From the NCBI GenBank assembly GCA_903858165.1, contig CAIOHZ010000300.1, positions 1-62,420 on the forward strand: 62,420 nucleotides of DNA, in the 5' to 3' direction. The position numbers were made by a program, and so were the translations under genes. The notes beneath the pieces were generated by a model. It was not told the origin of the DNA and did not search any database. It was given only the letters and a program-made list of their open reading frames with translations. This DNA comes from an uncultured Pseudomonadota bacterium (GTDB lineage: Bacteria; Pseudomonadota; Gammaproteobacteria; Steroidobacterales; Steroidobacteraceae). Below, piece after piece: positions 19,573 through 27,228 of the stretch. How positions within the stretch are numbered: position 1 is the stretch's first letter; every line of letters starts with the position of its first letter.

Positions 19573-21036
19573 GCGCAGCAGGTAGTCCACCAGCAGGGGT
19601 ACCGGGCGTCCGGTCGCGCCCTTCTGAGCGCCCCCGAGCCAAGCGGTGCCGGCGATGTCCAAATGGGCCCACTTCAGGCCGTCGGTGAACTTCGACAGGA
19701 ACGCGCCAGCCGTGAGTGCTCCAGCATCGCGACCACCGATATTGGCGAGGTCCGCGAAGTTGCTGCGCAGCATCTCCACGTACTCATCACCCAAGGGCAA
19801 GTGCCAGGCACGGTCGTCGGCGCGACGGCCGGCGGTGTCGAGGTCGCGGATGAGTTCCTCGTCGTTGCCCATGAGCCCCGAGTACGGAGCACCCAGCGCC
19901 ACCACGCACGCACCGGTGAGCGTGGCGATGTCGATGACCACCTTCGGCTTGAAACGCCGCGAATAGGTGAGTGCATCGCACAGGATAAGGCGGCCTTCTG
20001 CGTCCGTGTTCAGCACTTCGATGGTCAGGCCCTGCATGGAACGTACCACGTCGCCGGGCTTGGTGGCGCGACCGCTGGGCATGTTCTCGCAGGCAGCGAC
20101 AATGCCCACTACATTGACCGGAGCACGCATCGAGGCCAGTGCTTCCAGCGTGCCGAAGACACTCGCTGCACCACCCATGTCAAACTTCATCTCGTCCATG
20201 GCAGCGCCGGGCTTCAGGCTGATACCGCCGGAATCGAAGGTGATGCCCTTGCCGACCAGTGCCACCGGCGCCACGCCGGAAAGGCCGCCGTGGTATTCCA
20301 TGACGATGAACTTCAGCGGTTCATCCGAGCCACGCGCTACGGACAGGAACGAGCCCATCTTGAGTTTGCGCACCTCGGCCTCGCCGAGGATCTTCACGCG
20401 CAAGCCCTTATGGCGGCGGGCGAGGTCCTTGGCGGTGTTCGCCAAGTGCGTCGGCGTGCAAACGTTGCCCGGAAGGTTGGCGAGATTGCGCGTGAGCGCG
20501 ACGCCGGCCCCGATGGCGGCGCCTTCCTTGAGGCCGCGCACGGCTCCCTTGAGGTCGCCCTTCTCGGCCACGGCTAGGCCTAGGCGCGATAGCTTCGCCG
20601 GTGCCGGCTTCTTGGCGGACTTGAGGTCATTGACGCGGTAAAGCGCAGCGAGTGCGCCTTCGGCGAGGAAACGCGCGCGGTAGTAGGTGTCCGTGTCTGG
20701 CAGGGGTTCCTGCGCAAACAGCACGATGGCTTCGGTAACCTGCGTCTTGGCGAGGGCCTGAACGGTATTGGTGATAGCGCGGCGATAGCCCTTGCGGGAC
20801 CAAGACTTCCTCGAGCCCAGACCGACCAGCAAGGTGCGGGGAGCGCCTTCTAGCAGCCAGCTTTCACCGGCACGTCCGGCGAAGTCTCCAGCCTTCAGCA
20901 GCGCTGCGATACGACCCTTCTGGCGGGCGTCGGCGGCCTGTCCGGAGGCGGCCATTTCGCCGCCCTCATAGACGCCTACCACGGCGCAGGCTGCGGACTT
21001 CGAAGACGGGCCACCCGCCACTGCGTAGAATTCCAT
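19564..21036 (-). CDS. pepA: Leucyl aminopeptidase (cytosol aminopeptidase, M17)
   Basis: PepA is a hexameric di-metal aminopeptidase acting in the cytosol; in E. coli it also binds DNA in Xer recombination and carAB control. The 490-residue product shows VGKGITFDSGGISLKPG with the metal-binding Lys/Asp, and KFDMGGAASVFG. The M17 signature NTDAEGRLILCDAL is complete. The start at MEFYAVAGG (ATG 21036) gives the usual family length; a 115-residue upstream extension has no family character and would overlap the lptF promoter. It is divergent from lptF, a widespread arrangement. Confidence 0.95.
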   Translation of the reverse strand: MEFYAVAGGPSSKSAACAVVGVYEGGEMAASGQAADARQKGRIAALLKAGDFAGRAGESWLLEGAPRTLLVGLGSRKSWSRKGYRRAITNTVQALAKTQVTEAIVLFAQEPLPDTDTYYRARFLAEGALAALYRVNDLKSAKKPAPAKLSRLGLAVAEKGDLKGAVRGLKEGAAIGAGVALTRNLANLPGNVCTPTHLANTAKDLARRHKGLRVKILGEAEVRKLKMGSFLSVARGSDEPLKFIVMEYHGGLSGVAPVALVGKGITFDSGGISLKPGAAMDEMKFDMGGAASVFGTLEALASMRAPVNVVGIVAACENMPSGRATKPGDVVRSMQGLTIEVLNTDAEGRLILCDALTYSRRFKPKVVIDIATLTGACVVALGAPYSGLMGNDEELIRDLDTAGRRADDRAWHLPLGDEYVEMLRSNFADLANIGGRDAGALTAGAFLSKFTDGLKWAHLDIAGTAWLGGAQKGATGRPVPLLVDYLLRQG

Positions 21037-21120
21037 TTGAGCACCTCTGGACGGTAGCGGCTTGGGCTGCGCGTGCGGATGGTGTAGCGTCACGCCGCGA
21101 GCTGTTGCCAAAGGCCCCAA

Positions 21121-22236
21121 GTGTACTTCATCCGTCTCGGAACCTTCGATCGCTACGTCCTCCGCGAGGTCGCCACAGCGTGGCTGGCTGTTACGGGAGT
21201 GCTGTTGGTCATTCTCGTCTCGAATCAAGTGGCGCGGGTATTGGGTCAGGCGGCCTCCGGCCAGTTGCCGCGCGAAATCGTCGGGGCCGTCATTGCGCTC
21301 ACTTCGGTACAGAACCTCACTGTGTTGGTCCCGGTGGGTATGTTGCTGGCAGTGGTGATGGGCGTCGGCCGGCTGTACCACGAGAGCGAACTGGCCGCGA
21401 TGAAGGCCTGCGGTCGCGGGCCAGCCTCCTTGTACCGGCCCATTCTGCTGCTGGCTACGGTTGTGGCCTTGGCGTTGGCGTGGCTAACGCTGGACCTCGC
21501 CCCTGCGGCCTCGGCACGTGCGCAGCAATTGAGCCGCGAGGCCCTGCGCAATGCGCAGTTCGGGCAACTGGAGCCGGGGAAGTTCCGCTCATTCGCGGGC
21601 GGCAAGGCGGTTTTCTACGCTGAGTCCGTAACACCTGAGGGACGTCTGCTGGGCGTCTTCGTGGAACGGCGTGATGGCGACGCGGTGGAGGTGGCGACAG
21701 CCGCCAGTGCTACGCATGAGGTGGCTGACGGCGGGGACTTGCACGTCATCCGTCTGTTCGATGGCGAACGCTACGAAGGTACGCCCGGCAGCCGGGAATT
21801 TCGCCGCATCCGTTTCGCTGAGCATGCCATTCCCGTGCGCGTCACGGTGGGCAATACGGGCGCCGACCGCCGTGAGGCCAAGACCACGCACCAATTGTGG
21901 ACATCCGGTGACGCCGGCGATCTTGCGGAATGGCAGTGGCGGGTGTCGCTACCGCTCATGACGCTGGTGTTGGCGTTGCTCGCCGTGCCTTTGGCGGAGC
22001 TACAGCCGCGGCAAGGGCGCTATTCCCGCATGGGCTACGCCATCTTGCTGTACTTCATCTACAGCAACCTCATCGGTGCCGCACGCGTGTGGTTGGAGAA
22101 GGGCAAGATTGGCCCTTGGGTCGGCGTCTGGTGGGTGCACGCGCTGGTGGTGCTGCTGGCCTTGTGGTTGTTGCACCGGCAGTCGCCGTTGTGGTTGCGT
22201 CGCCGTGGCACCGTAGCACCGCAGGCGGCCGCATGA
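21121..22236 (+). CDS. lptF: LPS export ABC transporter permease LptF
   Basis: LptF is one of two inner-membrane permeases of the LptB2FG transporter that extracts LPS and passes it to LptC/LptA. The 371-residue product has the LptF/LptG architecture: TFDRYVLREVATAWLAVTGVLLVILVSNQVAR at the start, three N-terminal helices, a periplasmic beta-jellyroll domain (about 130-260), and three C-terminal helices with LPLMTLVLALLAVPLAELQPRQGRYSRMGYAILLY split across the loop. The start is GTG at 21121. Its stop overlaps the lptG ATG (ATGA). Confidence 0.93.
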   Translation: MYFIRLGTFDRYVLREVATAWLAVTGVLLVILVSNQVARVLGQAASGQLPREIVGAVIALTSVQNLTVLVPVGMLLAVVMGVGRLYHESELAAMKACGRGPASLYRPILLLATVVALALAWLTLDLAPAASARAQQLSREALRNAQFGQLEPGKFRSFAGGKAVFYAESVTPEGRLLGVFVERRDGDAVEVATAASATHEVADGGDLHVIRLFDGERYEGTPGSREFRRIRFAEHAIPVRVTVGNTGADRREAKTTHQLWTSGDAGDLAEWQWRVSLPLMTLVLALLAVPLAELQPRQGRYSRMGYAILLYFIYSNLIGAARVWLEKGKIGPWVGVWWVHALVVLLALWLLHRQSPLWLRRRGTVAPQAAA

Positions 22237-23309
22237 CACTACTCGACCGCTACCTAGCGAAGACTGTGCTGCTTTACACGGCGCTAGTGATGGCCGTGCT
22301 GCTCTCGCTTGGCGCGCTGTTCGTTTTTCTGCGCCAGCAGGGTGACATCGGTCATGGCTCCTACGGCACGCTGGATGCCTTCCTGTTCACCTTGTGCCAG
22401 TTACCCGGACAGGCATTCGAACTCATGCCCATGGCGGCGCTGGTCGGTACATTGCTCGGTCTAGGGACCCTGCAGCGTGACGGGGAACTCGTGGTGATGC
22501 GGGCGACCGGTATCTCGGTTTGGCGCCTGGCCTTTGCCGTAGCGGGTGGGGGAGCCATGCTCTCGGTGCTGATGCTGGTGCTGGCGCAGTGGGTGGCGCC
22601 CTCGCTCGACTTGCTCTCGCGCCAGTCGAAGGCCTTTGCCCGGTTTGCTGATGTGGAACTCGGCACCCTGACCGGCGCCGGCGGCGCCTGGGTACGCGAC
22701 GGTCGCTATGTCATGTCCATCGGCCAGCAAAATGCGGATGGGCGCTTCAGTGCGCTGACCGTGTTCGAGTTCGATGAGCAACGGCGACTGGTCGCCATGG
22801 CTACGGCGGCTTCTGCACGGACCGTGGGCACCGGTACTTGGGCGCTGGAGGGTTGGCGCGAAACCCGCGTGACTGCCAGAGGCGTCACCACAGCGGGCCC
22901 CCGCGTGGAGAACCTGCAGACCGGCCTATCGCCGGATTTCCTAGGTCTCGCCGTAGTGAACCCGTCGTCCCTGTCCATTTCCGGCCTCTGGCGTTACGTG
23001 GAGTATCAGCGGCGCAATGGTCTTTCTGCCGTTCCCTTCGAAATCGCTTTCTGGTCGCGGGTCGCGCGACTGTTGAGCGTCATCCTGGTGTGCATGCTGG
23101 CGGTGCCCTTCACTTCGGCACTGGCCCGTTCCGGCGGCGGCGGCCGGCAAACCGTTACGGGGATTTTGCTGGGCGTTGCCCTGTTTCTCTTCACTCGGAC
23201 GTTGGAAAACAGCGGTCAAGTTTATGGGCTCGACCCGGTACTCATCGGTTGGGGCCCGTCGGTGCTGCTTGCTACGGTGACCGGCGTGCTGCTCGCTCGA
23301 GCACGCTAG
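22233..23309 (+). CDS. lptG: LPS export ABC transporter permease LptG
   Basis: LptG is the partner permease of LptF. The 358-residue protein begins MTLLDRYLAKTVLLYTALVMAVLLSLGALFVF. It has the ELMPMAALVGTLLGLGTLQRDGELVVMRATGIS region that couples to LptB. A periplasmic domain follows, then the C-terminal helices beginning FEIAFWSRVARLLSVILVCMLAVPF. The ATG overlaps the lptF stop by 4 bp, which fixes the start. It is convergent with the RDD gene; 38 bp separate the stops. Confidence 0.93.
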   Translation: MTLLDRYLAKTVLLYTALVMAVLLSLGALFVFLRQQGDIGHGSYGTLDAFLFTLCQLPGQAFELMPMAALVGTLLGLGTLQRDGELVVMRATGISVWRLAFAVAGGGAMLSVLMLVLAQWVAPSLDLLSRQSKAFARFADVELGTLTGAGGAWVRDGRYVMSIGQQNADGRFSALTVFEFDEQRRLVAMATAASARTVGTGTWALEGWRETRVTARGVTTAGPRVENLQTGLSPDFLGLAVVNPSSLSISGLWRYVEYQRRNGLSAVPFEIAFWSRVARLLSVILVCMLAVPFTSALARSGGGGRQTVTGILLGVALFLFTRTLENSGQVYGLDPVLIGWGPSVLLATVTGVLLARAR

Positions 23310-23347
23310 CGGTGCGCTAGGGGTTTAGCGCTTCGGGCAGCGCAGCT

Positions 23348-23887
23348 TCAGGCCTTTGGTGGTTCCGGGACTACCACCACGCGGGTGTCGGACCAAAGAT
23401 CGTGCAGTGCACCTTGGCGTGTCCACAACAGCCAGCCAGCGTTGGCCAGCATTGGCAGAGACAGCACCAGGGCCAATAGATAGCGCTGTTGCATGAGCCC
23501 GAGTACGGACATCAGCAGTAGCAAATAGAACGGCGCGGCACAGCCCAGGCGGCGCAGCACGCCTCCCCAATGCAGCAAGGTGGCATCTTGGTATTCGGTG
23601 CGAATCTTCCACGCTTTCATGCCGAGCGTCTGGCCGGCCTTGCGCCAGCCGTAGCCGAAATACAAGGTGACAAAGGTGACCACCAGCAGCAGGTTGGCCA
23701 GTCGCTCCAACAGCGAAGGCGCCTGCAACGTTCCCACTGGACGCGACATTCCTCCGGCTGCGATGAACACCAGAAGCCCGGCAATCATCGCCAGCGCCAG
23801 CAGTAGCAGACCGTCATAGAAGCCGGCGGCAAAGCGGCGGAACAAGCCGGCCAAGCGTGGGTCCGTGGCGGTGGTTGTCGCAGTCAT
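23348..23887 (-). CDS. RDD family membrane protein
   Basis: This 179-residue protein with about four membrane segments matches the RDD family by its Arg-Asp-Asp signature: RRFAAGFYDGLLLLALAM in the first helix and LHDLWSDTRVVVV near the end. The middle carries GQTLGMKAWKIRTEY, also conserved. RDD proteins have no agreed function; some act as ion antiporters or in membrane transport. An RDD gene next to lptFG is common in gammaproteobacteria. It has its own upstream region shared with the divergent cytochrome gene. Confidence 0.85.
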   Translation of the reverse strand: MTATTTATDPRLAGLFRRFAAGFYDGLLLLALAMIAGLLVFIAAGGMSRPVGTLQAPSLLERLANLLLVVTFVTLYFGYGWRKAGQTLGMKAWKIRTEYQDATLLHWGGVLRRLGCAAPFYLLLLMSVLGLMQQRYLLALVLSLPMLANAGWLLWTRQGALHDLWSDTRVVVVPEPPKA

Positions 23888-23942
23888 GTGTCACTCCGTA
23901 GGGGGCGGCGTTAGGATACGCGAAGGGCGACAGTAGACGAGC

Positions 23943-23959
23943 CCGGTCATGTTGACCGG
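23943..23959. repeat. Perfect inverted repeat upstream of the b-type cytochrome gene
   Basis: CCGGTCA-TGT-TGACCGG is a 7-bp dyad with a 3-bp centre. It lies in the 99-bp region between the divergent RDD and cytochrome genes, 27 bp upstream of the cytochrome ATG. It may be an operator or a short mRNA hairpin; nothing in the window identifies a binding protein. Confidence 0.45.
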
Positions 23960-23986
23960 CGGGCGCAACCCAAGGAGCAGCAAGCC

Positions 23987-24670
23987 ATGACGGCAGGGGT
24001 GAAGGTGTGGGACTGGCCAGTGCGCATTACGCATTGGGTGTTGGCAGTTGCAGTGCTGGGTGCTTGGTGGACGGGCGAACGTCTTGAAGAGTGGTTTGTG
24101 GTTCACCGCGCTTGCGGTGTCGTAGTGTTGGTCGCGGTGCTGTTTAGGTTGGGTTGGGGCCTATTCGGTACCCGTACAGCGCGCTTCAGTTCGTTTTTGG
24201 CCGGCCCTTCAGCAGTAGTTCAGCACCTGCGGGAGTTGGTATCGCGGCGCTTGCCCGCCCATGCGGGCCATTCAGCCAGTGGCGGCTGGGCCGTGCTTGC
24301 CCTGTGGTTGGTGGCGCTGGCGCAGGCGTCTACGGGTCTGTTCGCGAACGACGACGTGATGAACGCAGGCCCCTTCTACGGCTGGGTAGCAGATGGTTTA
24401 AGTGACGCGCTCACAGCATGGCATGAGGAGATTTTCGATTTCCTGCTGGTACTGGTGGGGATACATGTGGGCGCCGTGCTGTTCTACCGCTTCTGGGGTC
24501 GGCAGAACCTTCTACCGGGCATTTTTGGCGGGCGCCGGAATGATGTGCCCGCCAGTGACGACATAGGCGCTGAACTGCCGTGGCGTGCCCTGTTGTGGCT
24601 GGCGGTCGTGGTGGCGCTAGTGGGCAGCTTGTTGTGGTTGGCGCCGCCGGCGGTGCTGGACGCCTTCTAG
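23987..24670 (+). CDS. Cytochrome b561 / diheme b-type membrane cytochrome
   Basis: This 227-residue inner-membrane protein would carry two b hemes and pass electrons between quinol and a soluble partner. Candidate heme-ligating histidines sit in VRITHWVLA (helix 1), VVHRACGVV (helix 2), and AWHEEIFDF...VGIHVGAVLFY (helix 4). Four to five hydrophobic segments are visible, with an extra C-terminal helix after a charged segment. AAGGAG at 23972-23977 is a good ribosome site. It is convergent with the cytochrome c' gene, a frequent pairing that suggests joint electron transfer. Confidence 0.87.
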   Translation: MTAGVKVWDWPVRITHWVLAVAVLGAWWTGERLEEWFVVHRACGVVVLVAVLFRLGWGLFGTRTARFSSFLAGPSAVVQHLRELVSRRLPAHAGHSASGGWAVLALWLVALAQASTGLFANDDVMNAGPFYGWVADGLSDALTAWHEEIFDFLLVLVGIHVGAVLFYRFWGRQNLLPGIFGGRRNDVPASDDIGAELPWRALLWLAVVVALVGSLLWLAPPAVLDAF

Positions 24671-24705
24671 TAGCGGGTTGTTTTTTACGCACTCCGGAAA
24701 CGACG

Positions 24706-24727
24706 AGGCCCGCAGGGTGGCGGGCCT
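24706..24727. terminator. Hairpin between the convergent cytochrome genes
   Basis: AGGCCCGC and GCGGGCCT form an 8-bp GC-rich stem around the loop AGGGTG. It is located 36 bp after the cytochrome b stop and 46 bp before the cytochrome c' stop. The T-run after it is weak (TTGTC), so termination efficiency is uncertain, but the position between convergent genes supports the role. Confidence 0.6.
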
Positions 24728-24772
24728 TGTCATCAACGCGGCGCCCCCTGCAGGACTCCGTTTGATCGGTTG

Positions 24773-25267
24773 TTAGTGGTCATCTACCTTGAACTTGTCG
24801 TGGCAGGCGCCGCAGGCCTTGCCGGTGGCCACGAAGGCGGGCTTGATCTGGTTCAGGTTTCCGCTCTGCGCTACGCGCGCGAGATTCGCCGAGGCGGTTT
24901 CCAGGTCCTTCGCTAGACGGTTGAACTCGGCCGGGTTGGCGTAGATATCGTCTTTCGCTTCGGTCTTCTTGGCGCCCTTCGTCGAGGGGTGAAAGCCTTC
25001 GGTAATCATCGGGGCGAGGGCGGCCACGCGCGTGGCCTGGGTGGCGAAACGCGCGCTGTCGTACGCGGCTTGGCCCTTCACCACGGCGGCCATGGGGCCG
25101 AAGTTCCAGCGGATGAGGTTGAACACGCTCTGCCGATATTTTACGTAGTGCTCGGGCTTGGGGCCGCCGGCAGGCGATTCGGTGTGGGCAGTGGCCGAAA
25201 TGGCGAGCCCTGCACAGAGTGCGGCGGCAACCAAGGCGGATTTGAAGGAACGGGAACGCTGGAGCAT
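24773..25267 (-). CDS. Cytochrome c', periplasmic
   Basis: The 164-residue precursor has a signal peptide (residues 1 to about 27, ending SATAH) and a four-helix cytochrome c' body. The single heme-attachment site CGACH lies close to the C-terminus (ACGACHDKFKVDDH), as in class II cytochromes c. The early segment YVKYRQSVFNLIRWNFGPMAAVV corresponds to helix A, which supplies the distal heme pocket residue. Such proteins bind NO or carry electrons in the periplasm. The upstream dyad at 25348-25379 may influence expression. Confidence 0.92.
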   Translation of the reverse strand: MLQRSRSFKSALVAAALCAGLAISATAHTESPAGGPKPEHYVKYRQSVFNLIRWNFGPMAAVVKGQAAYDSARFATQATRVAALAPMITEGFHPSTKGAKKTEAKDDIYANPAEFNRLAKDLETASANLARVAQSGNLNQIKPAFVATGKACGACHDKFKVDDH

Positions 25268-25347
25268 GGGTGTACCTCGATGTGGATGCGGTGCCAGCTT
25301 ACGACAGCGGCCCTTAGCGAAAGTTTACACCGGGCTTTACCGTTTGG

Positions 25348-25379
25348 TGTTACCAGCGCCGTTTTCGGCGTTGGTAACA
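25348..25379. repeat. Large inverted repeat between the MAPEG gene and the cytochrome c' gene
   Basis: TGTTACCAGCGCCG and CGGCGTTGGTAACA pair over 14 positions (one G-T) around a TTTT loop. The element lies 22 bp downstream of the MAPEG stop and 81 bp upstream of the cytochrome c' start, both on the reverse strand. No U-run follows on either strand. It could be a Rho-assisted terminator, an mRNA stabiliser, or an operator with half-site TGTTACCA. Confidence 0.7.
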
Positions 25380-25400
25380 GCCGTGGACCTCCGCAGACCT

Positions 25401-25775
25401 TCAGGGGCCGGCGAGGAAAATGGCGAGAGTGCAGCCAAAGCCAGCCATCCAGACCAGCGTCCGCAACGTGGCCAGGTCTGCCAGATAGCAGCCGAGATAG
25501 GCGACGCGCGCGGCAATGAAGGCCAGGGCCAGCGTGTCTACCTTGGCTTCCGGTGCGGACTGCAGCGCGGAAAGAATGACTGCCACGGAGAACAGCGCAA
25601 AAGCCTCCCAGGCATTTTGCTGGGCAGCATTCGCCCGTTGCTGCCAACCGGACAGTTGGGTCAGCCAGTCGCGCGGCATGCGATTGTCGTAGCCCTTCAC
25701 GCCAGCCTTCGCCAGGCTCACGGAAACAATCGGCAACAAGCCAGCTGTCAGCACGCACCAGTAAGCAATTCTCAT
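25401..25775 (-). CDS. MAPEG family membrane protein
   Basis: This 124-residue protein has four hydrophobic segments and the MAPEG family core: GYDNRMPRDWLTQLSGWQQRANAAQQNAWEAFALFSVAV. In it the Arg-Ala-x-x-AxxNxxE pattern marks the glutathione/lipid-binding helix. MAPEG proteins include glutathione transferases and related membrane proteins; bacterial roles are mostly unknown. The start MRIAYWCVLTAG was chosen because upstream residues lack family character. It follows the RedY/HapK-like gene by 46 bp on the same strand and may be cotranscribed. Confidence 0.85.
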   Translation of the reverse strand: MRIAYWCVLTAGLLPIVSVSLAKAGVKGYDNRMPRDWLTQLSGWQQRANAAQQNAWEAFALFSVAVILSALQSAPEAKVDTLALAFIAARVAYLGCYLADLATLRTLVWMAGFGCTLAIFLAGP

Positions 25776-25821
25776 GGTCAATCCCTCAGGGTGTTGTTGG
25801 TATTGTCGAAGTTTTGGGCCC

Positions 25822-26127
25822 TTACAGGGCCTCAGTCGTGATGAAAATGGGTGAGTCTGCAAACGTCTGAAACTCCGCGGCAACCCGCTGCATGGTCGGC
25901 GTGCTGATGTCGTTCATGAGGCCCGCAGCATCGCCGAGGCGCAACACTTCGACGTACTGGTAGGGGGCGCTACCGCCACCCAGTAACCCGGTGGTGCGCA
26001 ACACCTCGAAGCCCGCAACGGAGGGCAGTGCATTCACGATGGGTAGGTCCGTGGTGCGGGCCCAGTGTTCATAGGCGGCGGCGTCGGTGCCGGCCTTCAG
26101 GTTGAACAGCACGATGATGGTGGACAT
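25822..26127 (-). CDS. Small dimeric alpha/beta-barrel protein, RedY/HapK-like
   Basis: This 101-residue protein begins MSTIIVLFNLKAG, contains AYEHWARTTDLPIVNALPSVAGFEVLR and ends FADSPIFITTEAL. The pattern resembles RedY/HapK-like members of the dimeric ferredoxin-like alpha/beta-barrel group, first noted in prodigiosin clusters. Related folds serve as small oxygenases, isomerases or carriers of hydrophobic ligands; no catalytic residue can be assigned here. It is divergent from the VOC gene, and the 177 bp between them must hold both promoters. The assignment rests on memory of the family and should be treated as moderate. Confidence 0.6.
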   Translation of the reverse strand: MSTIIVLFNLKAGTDAAAYEHWARTTDLPIVNALPSVAGFEVLRTTGLLGGGSAPYQYVEVLRLGDAAGLMNDISTPTMQRVAAEFQTFADSPIFITTEAL

Positions 26128-26304
26128 GCAGCGCTCCGCAGGGTGGTAAACGACTTGTGAATATCGCCGGGGTGCGACGCTCGGTTCGCAAATCCCTTCC
26201 CGTCCGAGTCTGTTGTTCTCGCCCACGCCTGTCAATCACTGGACGGACCCGCGCGGGACGCTGCTAACATCCGTCAGCGTTCACTCTTGCGGAGTTGTGC
26301 ACTG

Positions 26305-27228
26305 ATGACTGCCACGCCTGATATCGACCCGCCATCGCCCTTGTCATCGCCTTCGCCTTTGGGCCGGATTCGTGCGGTAACGTTGGGCTGCCCTTCCTTG
26401 GCAACTGCTGAAGCGGTTTATGTGGCGGCGCTCGGCTACCGCGTGGTGGAGCGAGGCGCCTTGCCGGCTGCACTGGCCGCTGCATGGCAGGCGCCTGCGG
26501 TAGCGGGTGCGCCCTATGCTGTTCTGGCTCCCCAGAGCGGAGAAGAAACTTACTTGCGATTCGTCGAGGTGCCGGGGGTGGCGCCGTTTGCTCCGTATTC
26601 CGCCTATGGCTGGAACGCGATCGAACTGACGGTCGAGGACTGTGATGCCGCTGTGGCGCGACTTGCCGCGGGCCCCTTCACGGTAGTTGGCCCGCCGGAA
26701 GATCTGGCGTTTTCGCAGGGCGCTTTGCGTGCCGGGCAATTGGTCGGGCCGCTCGGGGAAATTATCTATCTGACGCAGGTGCGTCGGCAGATGCCCGGCT
26801 TTGAGTTGCCACCGGCGCGTTCCTTCGTAGACCGTGTGTTCATCATGGTGTTGCATGGCTCTGCAGCGCAGCCTGGGCTCGACCATTACGCGGCCACTTT
26901 TGGTAACCCGGCCTCTGCTACCTTCGATGTGACGGTGCCGTTCATGGCGGTGTACCAAGGTTTGCTACCCGATCACCCCTACCGCATCGGCACCTTGGTG
27001 CTAGGCGCCGGCTTCTACCTGGAGATGGACAACAGTCCAGCCCACATTGGCCCGCGTGTGGCGCCGGCGGGCGGTTTGCCGCCCGGCATCGCCATGGTCA
27101 GCTTCGAAGTCGCCGAACCGCAGTTGGGTGGGGTGGCTGCCGAGGGCGCCATTTATGCCGGACGCACCGCGCGTCGTGTCGCGGGGGCGTTCGGTGAATG
27201 GTTGGAACTTTTGGCACCAGTGGTATGA
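26305..27228 (+). CDS. VOC (glyoxalase/extradiol dioxygenase fold) family protein
   Basis: The 307-residue protein consists of two paired VOC modules (about 20-160 and 170-300). The first starts IRAVTLGCPSLATAEAVYVAALGYRVVERG, which is the usual beta-alpha opening of glyoxalase/dioxygenase folds, with RFVEVPGV and NAIELTVEDCDAAVARL further on. Metal ligands are not obvious, so it may be a non-catalytic or isomerase-like member. The start ATG at 26305 has GCGGAG upstream. It is the first gene of a coupled operon: its stop overlaps the ATG of the FAD/Fe-S reductase. Confidence 0.75.
   Translation: MTATPDIDPPSPLSSPSPLGRIRAVTLGCPSLATAEAVYVAALGYRVVERGALPAALAAAWQAPAVAGAPYAVLAPQSGEETYLRFVEVPGVAPFAPYSAYGWNAIELTVEDCDAAVARLAAGPFTVVGPPEDLAFSQGALRAGQLVGPLGEIIYLTQVRRQMPGFELPPARSFVDRVFIMVLHGSAAQPGLDHYAATFGNPASATFDVTVPFMAVYQGLLPDHPYRIGTLVLGAGFYLEMDNSPAHIGPRVAPAGGLPPGIAMVSFEVAEPQLGGVAAEGAIYAGRTARRVAGAFGEWLELLAPVV

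Noticed and set aside
19180-20577. 465-residue open frame opposite pepA and valS
   Set aside because: It spans the ends of two firmly identified genes, and its composition is that expected from the complementary strand.
23304-23321. CTAGCG-GTG-CGCTAG hairpin at the lptG stop as terminator
   Set aside because: The stem is only 6 bp, includes the stop codon and has no U-run, so a terminator call is not supported.
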